In this document: positions 12,079 to 21,572 of the stretch, in pieces
Position numbering within the stretch: the stretch's first letter is position 1
Layout: each line of letters starts with the position of its first letter
From: Tenrec ecaudatus
Lineage: Eukaryota > Chordata > Mammalia > Afrosoricida > Tenrecidae
Assembly (NCBI RefSeq): GCF_050624435.1
Contig: NW_027458631.1
Location: 124,001-188,000 of the forward strand
Length of the DNA stretch: 64,000 nucleotides
Reading direction: 5' to 3'
Notes under the pieces: generated by a model
Seen by the model: only the letters and a program-made list of their open reading frames with translations
The model's database searches: none
Told to the model about the DNA's origin: nothing
Program-made: the position numbers and the translations under genes

Positions 12079-12690
12079 CTCGTAGGCTTAGGATAGGGAA
12101 CTTCTAAGCTTAGGCTAGGGCAACCCTAGGCTTAGGCTAGGGCACCCCTAGGCTTTGGCTAGGGCACCCCTAGGATTAGGATAGGGAACTTCTAAGCTTA
12201 GGCTAGGTCACCCCTAGGCTTAGGCTAGAGCACCCCTAGACTTAAGCTAGGGCACCCCTAGGCTTAGGCTAAGACTAGGGATCCCATAGCCTAAGGCTAG
12301 GGCATTCCTAGGCTTATGCTAGGGCACCCGTAGGCTTAGGCTAGGGCACCCCTAGATTTAGGCTAGTGCACCCCTAGGCTTAGGCTAAGGCTAGGGCTCT
12401 CCTAGCCTAAAGCTAGGGCACCCCTAGACTTAGGCTAGGGCACCCCAAGGCTTAGGCTAAGGCACCCCTAGGCTTACGCTAAGGTTAGGGCTCCCCTAGC
12501 CTAAGGCTAGGGCACCTCTAGGCTTAGGCTAGGGCACCCCTAGGCTTTGGCTAGGGCACCCCTAGTCTTAGGCTAAGTCTAGGGCTCCCCTAGCCTAAGG
12601 CTAGGGAACCCATAGGCTTGGTCTAGGGCACCCCTAGGCTTAGGGTAGGGCACCCCTGGGCTTAGGCTAGGGCACCCCTAGCCTTAGGCT
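12079..12690. repeat. Diverged third copy of module C
   Basis: Contains GATAGGGAACTTCTAAGC units near 12.1 and 12.18 kb, a GGGATCCC unit near 12.28 kb and CTTACGCTAAGG near 12.47 kb, in the same order as module C at 7.66-8.2 kb. It carries several private changes (GCATTCC, AAAGCTAGGG) and missing monomers. It looks like an older or more rearranged copy than the two upstream. Confidence 0.6.
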
Positions 12691-13401
12691 AGGGCACCCC
12701 TAGACTTAGGCTAAGGCAACGGCTCCCCTAGCCTCAGGCTAGGGCACCCCTAGACTCAGGCTAGAGCACCCCTAAACTTAGGCTAGGGCAATCCTATGCT
12801 TAGGCTAAGGTAGGGCTCCCCTAGGCTCAGGCTAGGGCACCCTAGGCTTAGACTAGGGCACCCCTAGACTTAGGATAAGGTAGGGCTCCCCTAGCCGAAG
12901 GCTACGGCACCCCTCGGCTCAGGCTAGGGCACCCCGAGGCTTAGGCTAGGGCACCCCTAGGCTTAGGAAAAGGCTAGGGCTCCCCTAGCCTAAGGCTAGG
13001 GCACCGCTAGGCTTAGGCAAGGGCACCCCTAGGCTTAGACTAGGGCACCCTAGGCTTAAGCTAGGGCTCCCCTAGGCTTAGGCTACGGCTAAGGCTCCCC
13101 TAGACTCAGGCTAGTGCACCCCGAGACTCAGGCTATTGCACCCCTAAGCTTAGGCTAGGGCACCCCTAGGCTTCGGCTAGGGCACCCCTAGGCTTTGGCT
13201 AAGGCTGGGCTCCCCTAGCCTAAGGCTAGAGCACCCCTAGGCTTAGGCTAGGGCACCCCTAGGCTTAGGCTAGGCCACCCCTAGGCTTAGGCTAGGCCAC
13301 CCCTAGGCTTAGGCTAGGGCACCCCTAGGCTTAGGCTAAGGCTGGGCTAACCTAGGCTTAGGCTAGGGCACCCCTAGGCTTAGGCTAGGGAACTCCTAGA
13401 C
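12691..13401. repeat. Module M, copy 1, with first 434 bp subunit
   Basis: Marked by CAATCCTATGC at 12789, a short TAAGGTAGGGCTCCC unit, CCCCGAGG, GGAAAAGG and CACCGCTAGG (13001). From about 12,968 a 434 bp subunit begins that is repeated immediately after. The same order of markers recurs at 37.6-38.2 kb (CAATCCTATGC at 37675, offset 24,886), and its later part again at 60.3 kb, so M is a dispersed module rather than a local tandem one. Confidence 0.7.
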
Positions 13402-13835
13402 TAAGGCTAGGGGCTCCCCTAGCCTAAGGCTAGGGCACCGCTAGGCTTAGGCTAGGGCACCCCTAGGCTGACGCTAGGGCACCCCTAGGCTTAAGCTAGG
13501 GCTCCCCTAGGCTTAGGCTAAGGCTATGGCTCCCCTAGACTCAGGCTAGTGCACCCCTAGACTCAGGCTATTGCACCCCTAAGCTTAGGCTAGGGCACCC
13601 CTAGGCTTCGGCTAGGGCACCCCTAGGCTTAGGCTAAGGCTGGGCTCCCCTAGCCTAAGGCTAGAGCACCCCTAGGCTTAGGCTAGGGCACCCCTAGGCT
13701 TAGGCTAGGCCACCCCTAGGCTTAGGCTAAGGCTTGGTTAACCTAGGCTTAGGCTAGGGCACCCCTAGGCTTCGGCTAGGGAACTCCTAGACTAAGGCTA
13801 GGGCACCCCTAGACTTAAGTTTGTCCACCCCTAGG
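13402..13835. repeat. Second 434 bp subunit of module M
   Basis: CACCGCTAGG recurs at 13435 (offset 434) and CTATTGCACC at 13568 (offset 435). Both subunits share the run AGCTAGGGCTCCCC, GCTAGTGCACC, CTATTGCACC, GGCTTCGG, then a shortened GGCTGGGCTCCCC unit and the unusual GCT(G/T)G(G/T)(C/T)TAACCTAGG unit. The second copy has fewer GCTAGGCCACC monomers. It is a simple tandem duplication with small in-register losses. Confidence 0.7.
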
Positions 13836-14085
13836 CTTGGCTAGGGCACCCCTACCCTTAGGCTAAGGCTAGGGCTCCCCAAGCCTAAGGCTACGGCACC
13901 TGTAGGCTCAGGTTAGGCCACCCCTAGGCTCAGGATAGGGCACGCCTAGGCTTAGGCTAAGGCTAGGGCTCCCCTAGACTAAGGCTATGGCCCCCCTAGG
14001 CCCAGGCTAGGGCACACCTAGGCTTAGGCTCGGGCACCCCTAGGCGTAGGCTAAGGCTTGGACTCCCCTAGCCTCAGGCTAGGGC
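13836..14085. repeat. Mosaic satellite between blocks
   Basis: About 250 bp of ordinary 22 and 28 bp units with scattered private variants (AGGCCCAGG, GCTCGGGC). I could not assign it to one of the larger duplications. No other sequence is present. Confidence 0.5.
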
Positions 14086-16733
14086 ACCCCAAGGCTTAGG
14101 CTAGGGCACCCCTAGGATTAGGCTAGGGAACACCTAGGCTCAGGCTAAGGCTAGGGCTCCCCTACCCTAAGGCTAGGGCACCCCTAGGCTTAGGCTAGGG
14201 CACACCTAGGCTTAGCCTAGGGCACCACTAGGCTTAGGCTAAGGCAAAGGCTCCCCTAGCCTATGGCTTGGACACCCCTAGGATTAGGCTAGGCCACCCC
14301 TAGGCTTAGGCAAAGGCACCTCTAGACTTAGGCTAGGGCACCCCTAGGCTTAGGCTAGGGCACCCCTAGGCTTAAGCTAAGGCTAAGGATCCCCTAGCCT
14401 AAGGCTAGGGCACCCCTAGGCTCAATCTAGGGCACCCCTAGGCTCAGGCTAGGGCACCCCTAGGCTTAGGCTTAGGCTAGGGCATGCTTAGGCTTAGGCT
14501 AGGGCACCCCTAGGCTTAGGCTAGGGCACCACTAGGCTTAGGATAAGACTACGGCTCCGAGAGCCTCAGGTTAGGGCACCCCTAGACTCAGGCTATGGCA
14601 CCCCGAGGCATAGGCGGGGGCAATCCTAGGCTAGACTAAGGCTAGGGCTCCCCTAACCTTATGCTAGGGCACCCGTAGGCTCAGGCTAGGGCACCCATAG
14701 GCTTAGGCTAGGGCACCCCTAGGCTTAGGCTAAGGCTAGGACTCCCCTAGGCTTAGGCTAGGGCACGCCTAGGCTTAGGCCAGGGCACCCCTAGGCTTAG
14801 GCTAGGGCACCCCTAGGCTTAGGTTATGGCACACCTAGGCTTAGGCTAGGGCACCCCTAGGCTTAGTCTAGCGCACCCTAGACTTAGGCTAGGGCACCCC
14901 TACACTTAGGCTAAGGCAACGGCTCCCCTAGCCTAAGGCTAGAGCACCCCAAGGCTTAGGCTAGGGCACCCCTAGGCTTAGGCTAGGGCACCACTAGGCT
15001 TAGGCTAAGGCTAGGGCTCCCCTAGCCTCAGGCTAGGGCACACCTAGGCTTAGGCTAGGGCACCCCTAGGCTTAGGCTAAGGCTAGGCTCCCCTAGCCTA
15101 AGGCTAGAGCACCCCAAGGCTTAGGCTAGGGCACCTCTAGGCTTAGGCTAGGGCAACCCTAGGCTTAGGCTAAGGCTAGGGCTCCCCTAGCCTAAGGCTA
15201 GGGCAACCCTAGCCTAAGGCTAGGGAATCCCTAGGCTTAGGCTAGGGCACCCCTAGGTTTAGGATAGGGCACCCCCAGGCTTAGGCTAAGGCAAGGGCTC
15301 CCCTAGCCTATGGCTAGGGCACCCCTAGGCTTAGGCTAGGGCACCCCTAGGCTTAGGCAAAGGCACCCCTAGGCTTAGGCTAGGGAACCCGTGGCTTTGG
15401 CTAGGGCACCCCTAGGCTTAGGCTAGGGCACCCCTAGGCTTAAGCTAGGGCACCCCTAGGCTTAGGCTAAGGCTACGGCTCCCCTAGACTAAGGCTAGGG
15501 CACCCCTAGATTTTGGCTAAAGCACCCGTAGGCTTAGGATAGGGAACTTCTAAGCTTAGGGTAGGGCACCCCTAGGATTAGGCTAAGGCTAGGGCTCCCC
15601 TAGCCTAAGGCTAGGGCAACCCTAGGCTTAGGCTAGGGCACCCCTTGGCTTTGGTTAGGGCACCCCTAGGCTTAGGCTAGGGCACCCCTAGACTTAGGCT
15701 AAGGCAATGGCTCCCCTAGCCTCAGGCTAGGGCACCCCTAGACTCAGGCTAGGGTACCCCTAAGTTTAGGCTAAGGCTAGGGCTCCCCTAGGCTCAGGCT
15801 AGGGCACCGCTAGGCTCAGGCTAGGGCACCCCGAGGCTTAGGCTAGGGCACCCCAAGGCTTAGGCTAGGGTACCCCTAGGCTTAAGCTAGGGCACCCGTA
15901 GGATTAGGCTAAGGCTAGGGCTCCCTTAGCGTAAGGCTAGGGCATCCCTAAGCTTAGGCTAGGGCACCCCTAGGCTTTGGCTAGGGCACACCTAGGCTTA
16001 GGCTAGGGAACTTCTAAGCTTAGGCTAGGGCATCCCTTGGCTTAGGCTAAGGCTAGGGCTCCCCTAGCCTAAGGCTAGGGCACCCCTAGGCTTAGGCTAG
16101 GGCACCCCTAGGCTTAGGCTAGGGCACCCCTAGGCTTAGGCTAGGGCACCCCTAGGCTTACGCTAAGGCTAGGGCTCCCCTAGCCTAAGGCTACGGCACC
16201 CGTAGGCTCAGGCTAGGGCACCCCGAGGCTTAGGCTAGGGCACCCCTAGGCTTAGGAAAAGGCTAGAGCTCCCCTAGCCTAAGGCTAGGGCACCTCTAGG
16301 CTTAGGCTAGGGCACACCTAGGCTTAGGCTAGGGCACCCCTAGGCTTAAGCTAGGGCTCCCGTAGGCTTAGGCTAAGACTACGGCTCACCTAGCCTCAGG
16401 CTAGTGCACACCTAGACACAGGCTATGGCACCCCTATGCTTAGGCTAGGGCACCCCTAGGTTTAGGCTAGGGCACACCTAAGCTTAGGCTAAGGCTAGGG
16501 CTCCCCTAGCCTAAGGCTATAGCACCCCTAGGCTTAGGCTAGGCCACCCCTAGGCTTAGGCTTGGGCACCACTAGACTTAGGCTAAGGCTAGGGCTAACA
16601 TAGGCTTAGGCTAGGGAACCCCTAGAATAAGGCTAAGGCACCCCTAGGCTTAGGCTAGTGCACCCCTACACTTAGGCTAATGCAACAGCTCCCCTAGCCT
16701 CAGGCAAGGGCACCCCTAGACTCAGGCTAGGGC
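14086..16733. repeat. 2,648 bp higher-order unit, copy 1
   Basis: CCCCTAGGATTAGG at 14109, ATAAGACTACGG at 14543 and TACACTTAGG at 14901 each recur exactly 2,648 bp later (16757, 17191, 17549). This copy holds 231 bp near 15.04-15.27 kb that the second copy lacks. It contains the GGCTCCGAGAGCC unit (about 14,553), which recurs at many places further right and includes the palindromic core GGCTC-CGA-GAGCC. The copies are so alike that they read as a recent tandem duplication. Confidence 0.9.
16088..16153. repeat. Three consecutive perfect consensus 22 bp monomers
   Basis: This is a clean reference run: units at 16088-16109, 16110-16131 and 16132-16153 are identical. Each has AGGCTT at 1-6, AGGCTA at 7-12, GGGCAC at 13-18 and CCCT at 19-22. 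Each contains the inverted repeat CTAGGG-CAC-CCCTAG (first one at 16097-16111) and, across the unit joint, the shorter CCTA-GGCT-TAGG. The duplicate of this run lies at 18505-18570, offset 2,417. Long perfect runs are rare elsewhere; most monomers differ from consensus at one or two bases, which is what allows the larger blocks to be traced. Confidence 0.95.
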
Positions 16734-19150
16734 ACCACAAGGCTTAGGCTAGGGCACCCCTAGGATTAGGCTACGGAACACCTAGGCTCAGGCTAAGGCT
16801 AGGGCTCCCCTACCCTAAGGCTAGGGCACCCCTAGGCTTAGGCTAGGGCACACCTAGGCTTAGCCTAGGGCACCACTAGGCTTAGGCTAAGGCAAAGGCT
16901 CCCCTAGCCTATGGCTAGGACACCCCTAGGATTAGGCTAGGCCACCCCTAGGCTTAGGCAAAGGCACCTCTAGACTTAGGCTAGGGCACCCCTAGGCTTA
17001 GGCTAGGGCACCCCTAGGCTTAAGCTAAGGCTAAGGATCCCCTAGCCTAAGGCTAGGGCACCCCTAGGCTCAATCTAGGGCACCCCTAGGCTCAGGCTAG
17101 GGCACCCCTAGGCTTAGGCTTAGGCTAGGGCATGCCTAGGCTTAGGCTAGGGCACCCCTAGGCTTAGGCTAGGGCACCACTAGGCTTAGGATAAGACTAC
17201 GGCTCCGAGAGCCTCAGGTTAGGGCACCCCTAGACTCAGGCTATGGCACCCCTAGGCATAGGCGGGGGCAATCCTAGGCTAGACTAAGGCTAGGGCTCCC
17301 CTAACCTTATGCTAGGGCACCCGTAGGCTCAGGCTAGGGCACCCATAGGCTTAGGCTAGGGCACCCCTAAGCTTAGGCTAAGGCTAGGACTCCCCTAGGC
17401 TTAGGCTAGGGCACGCCTAGGCTTAGGCCAGGGCACCCCTAGGCTTAGGCTAGGGCACCCCTCGGCTTAGGTTATGGCACACCTAGGCTTAGGCTAGGGC
17501 ACCCCTAGGCTTAGTCTAGCGCACCCTAGACTTAGGCTAGGGCACCCCTACACTTAGGCTAAGGCAACGGCTCCACTAGCCTAAGGCTAGAGCACCCCAA
17601 GGCTTAGGCTAGGGCACCCCTAGGCTTAGGCTAGGGCACCACTAGGCTTAGGCTAAGGCTAGGGCTCCCCTAGCCTCAGGCTAGGGCACCCCCAGGCTTA
17701 GGCTAAGGCAAGGGCTCCCCTAGCCTATGGCTAGGGCACCCCTAGGCTTAGGCTTGGGCACACCTAGGCTTAGGCAAAGGCACCCCTAGGCTTAGGCTAG
17801 GGAACCCGTGGCTTTGGCTAGGGCACCCCTAGGCTTAGGCTAGGGCACCCCTAGGCTTAAGCTAGGGCACCCCTAGGCTTAGGCTAAGGCTACGGCTCCC
17901 CTAGACTAAGGCTAGGGCACCCCTAGATTTTGGCTAAAGCACCCGTAGGCTTAGGATAGGGAACTTCTAAGCTTAGGGTAGGGCACCCCTAGGATTAGGC
18001 TAAGGCTAGGGCTCCCCTAGCCTAAGGCTAGGGCAACCCTAGGCTTAGGCTAGGGCACCCCTTGGCTTTGGCTAGGGCACCCCTAGGCTTAGGCTAGGGC
18101 ACCCCTAGGCTTAGGCTAAGGCAACGGCTCCCCTAGCCTCAGGCTAGGGCACCCCTAGACTCAGGCTAGGGTACCCCTAAGTTTAGGCTAAGGCTAGGGC
18201 TCCCCTAGGCTCAGGCTAGGGCACCGCTAGGCTCAGGCTAGGGCACCCCGAGGCTTAGGCTAGGGCACCCCAAGGCTTAGGCTAGGGTACCCCTAGGCTT
18301 AAGCTAGGGCACCCGTAGGATTAGGCTAAGGCTAGGGCTCCCTTAGCGTAAGGCTAGGGCATCCCTAAGCTTAGGCTAGGGCACCCCTAGGCTTTGGCTA
18401 GGGCACACCTAGGCTTAGGCTAGGGAACTTCTAAGCTTAGGCTAGGGCATCCCTTGGCTTAGGCTAAGGCTAGGGCTCCCCTAGCCTAAGGCTAGGTCAC
18501 CCCTAGGCTTAGGCTAGGGCACCCCTAGGCTTAGGCTAGGGCACCCCTAGGCTTAGGCTAGGGCACCCCTAGGCTTACGCTAAGGCTAGGGCTCCCCTAG
18601 CCTAAGGCTACGGCACCCGTAGGCTCAGGCTAGGGCACCCCGAGGCTTAGGCTAGGGCACCCCTAGGCTTAGGAAAAGGCTAGAGCTCCCCTAGCCTAAG
18701 GCTAGGGCACCTCTAGGCTTAGGCTAGGGCACACCTAGGCTTAGGCTAGGGCACCCCTAGGCTTAAGCTAGGGCTCCCGTAGGCTTAGGCTAAGACTACG
18801 GCTCACCTAGCCTCAGGCTAGTGCACACCTAGACACAGGCTATGGCACCCCTAAGCTTAGGCTAGGGCACCCCTAGGTTTAGGCTAGGGCACACCTAAGC
18901 TTAGGCTAAGGCTAGGGCTCCCCTAGCCTAAGGCTATAGCACCCATAGGCTTAGGCTAGGCCACCCCTAGGCTTAGGCTTGGGCACCACTAGACTTAGGC
19001 TAAGGCTAGGGCTAACATAGGCTTAGGCTAGGGAACCCCTAGAATAAGGCTAAGGCACCCCTAGGCTTAGGCTAGTGCACCCCTACACTTAGGCTAATGC
19101 AACAGCTCCCCTAGCCTCAGGCAAGGGCACCCCTAGACTCAGGCTAGGGC
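16734..19150. repeat. 2,648 bp higher-order unit, copy 2, with a 231 bp deletion
   Basis: Starts directly at the end of copy 1; the joint lies where GGGCACCACAAGG (16732-16744) runs into the CCCCTAGGATTAGG unit. Offset to copy 1 is 2,648 up to about 17,690, then 2,417 for the rest (ACCCCCAGGC at 15271 and 17688; TAAGACTACG at 16374 and 18791; CTTGGGCACC at 16561 and 18978). The offset change marks one clean 231 bp loss. Sequence agreement on both sides is close to complete by eye. Confidence 0.9.
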
Positions 19151-21572
19151 ACCCATTAGCTTAGGCTAGGGCAATCCTAGGCTTAGGCTATGTCTAGGGC
19201 TCCCCTATGCTCAGGCAAGGGCACCCCTAGACTCAGACTAGGGCTCCCCTAGGCTTAGGCTAGGGCACCCCTAGGCTTAGGCTAGGGCACGCCTAGGCTT
19301 AGGCTAGGGCACCCCTACACTTATGCCAAGGCAACGGCTCCCCTAGCCTCAGGCTAGGGCACCCCTAGACTCAGGCTAGGGCACCCCTAAGCTTAGGCTA
19401 AGGCTAGGGCTCCCCTATCCTCAGGCTAGGGCACCCTGAGGCTCAGGATAGGGCTTCACTAGCCTAAGGCTAGAGCACCCCTAGGCTTAGGCTAGGGCAC
19501 CACTAGGCTTAGGCTAGGCCACCCCTAGGCTTAGGCTAGGGCACCCCTAGGCTTAGGCTGGGGCTGGGCCAACCTAGGCTTAGGCTAGGGCACCCCTAGG
19601 CTTAGGCTAGGGAACCCCTAGACTAAGGCTAGGGCACCCCTAAGCTTAGGCTAGGGCACCCCTAAACTTAGGTTAGGGCTCCCCTAGGCTAAGGATAAGG
19701 CTGCGGCTCCCCTTGCCTCAGGCTAGAGCCCCCTAGACTCAGGCTATGGCACCCCTAGGCTTAGGCTAGGGTAATCCTAGGCTAGACTAACGTTAGGGCT
19801 CCCCTAGCCTCAGGCTAGGGCACCCGTAGGCTCAGGCTACGGCACCCCTAGGCTCAGGCTAGGGCACCCCTAGGCTTAGGGTAGGGCACCCCTAGGCTTA
19901 GGCTAAGGCTAGGCTCCCCTAGCCTAAGGCTAGAGCACCGCTAGGCTTAGGCTAGGGCACCCCTAGGCTTAGGTTAGGGCACCCCTAGGCTCAAGCTAGG
20001 GCACCCCTAAGCTTTGGCTAGGGCACCCCTAGGCTTAGGCTAAGGCTAGGGCTCCCCTAGCCTAAGGCTAGGGCACCACTAGCCTAAGGCTAGGGCACCC
20101 CTAGCCTAAGGCTAGGGCACCCCTAGGTTTAGACTAGGGCACCCCTAGGCGTAGACTAGGGTACCCCTAGGTTTAGGCTAGGGCACCCCTAGGCTTAGGC
20201 TAAGGAAAGGGCTCCCCTAGCCTATGGCTTGGGAACCCCTAGGCTTAGGCTAGGGCACCCCTAGGCTTAGGCAAAGGCAGCCCTAGGCTTAGGCTAGGGC
20301 ACCCCTAGGCTTAGGCTAGGGCACCCGTGGCTTAGGCTAGGGCACCCCTAGGCTTAGGCTAGGGCACCCCTAGGCTTAAGCTAGGGCACCCGTAGGCTTA
20401 GGCTAAGGCTAGGGCTTCCCTAGCTTAAGGCTAGGGCACCCCTAGGCTTAGGCTAGGTCACCCCTAGACTTTGGCTAGGGCACCCCTAGGCTTAGGTTAG
20501 GGAACTTCTAAGCTTAGACTAGGGCACCCCTAGGCTTAGGCTAGGGCACCCTAGGCTTGGGCTAGGGCACCCCTAGGCTTAGGCTAGGGCACCCCAAGCC
20601 TGAGGCTAGGGCACCCCTAGGCTTAGGCTATGGCACCGCTAAGCTTTGGCTAGGGCACCCCTAGGCTTAGGATAGGGAACTTCTAATCTTAGGCTAGGTC
20701 ACCCCTAGGCTTTGGCTAGGGCACCCCTAGGCTTAGGCTAGGGCACCCCTAGGCTTAGGCTAGGGCACCCAAGGCTTAAGCTAGGGCACCCCTAGACTTA
20801 GGCTAAGGCTAGGGATCCCCTAGCCTAAGGCTAGAGCACCGCTAGGCTTAGGCTAGGGCACCCCTAGGCTTAGGTTAGGGCACCCCAAGGCTTAGGCTAA
20901 GGCTAGGGCTCCCCTAGCCTAAGGCTAGAACACCCTTAGGCTTAGGATAGGGCACACCTAGGCTTAGGCTAGGGCACCCCTAGGCTTAGGCTAAGGCAAG
21001 GGCTCTCCTAGCCTATGGCTAGGGCACCCCTAGGATTAGGCTAGGGCACCCCTGGGCTTAGGCAAAGGCACCCTTAGGGTTAGGTTAGGGAACCCCTAGG
21101 CTTAGGCTAGGACACCCCTAGGCTTAAGCTAAGGCTAGGGCTCCCCTAGCCTAAGGCTTGTGCACCCCTAGGCTCAAGCTAGGGCACCCCTAAGCTTAGG
21201 CTAGGGCGCCCCTAGACTCAGGCTAGGGTACCCGAAGCTTAGTCTAGGGCAATCCTAGGCTTAGGCTAAGTCTAGGGCTCCCCTATCCTAAGGCTAGGGC
21301 ACCCCTAGGCTCAGGCTAGGGCTCCCCTAGGCTTAGGCTAGGGCACCCCTAGGCTTAGGCTAAGGCTAGGGCTCCCTTAGCCTAAGGCTAGGGCACCCCT
21401 ATCCTAAGGCTAGGACACCCCTAGGCTTAGGCTAGGGCACCCCTAGGTTTAGGCTAGGGCACCCCTAGGCTTAGGCTAGGGGACCCCTAAGTTTAGGCTA
21501 GGGCACCCCTAGGCTTAGGCTAAGGCAAGGGCTCCCCTAGCCTATAGCTAGGGCACCCCTAGGCTTAGGCTA
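19151..21572. repeat. Mosaic satellite, 19.2-21.6 kb
   Basis: A patchwork of known modules without one dominant duplication. It includes a CTGCGGCTCCCCTTGCC unit near 19.70 kb related to 25.32 and 29.97 kb, GATAGGGAACTTCTAATC near 20.67 kb, and a stretch around 20.9-21.3 kb that parallels 30.2-30.7 kb in marker order (TAGGACACCCC, CTCAAGCTAGGG, CAATCCTAG, AAGTCTA(G/A)GGCTCCCC). Divergence from its relatives is greater than within the flanking duplications. I see nothing but satellite. Confidence 0.6.

Noticed and set aside
14553..14566. GGCTCCGAGAGCC as a regulatory operator
   Set aside because: It is a palindrome-like variant monomer spread by block duplication (also near 17.2, 22.99, 26.23, 27.97, 34.18, 35.66, 42.25, 45.25, 46.93 and 53.70 kb). 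No gene is near it to regulate.
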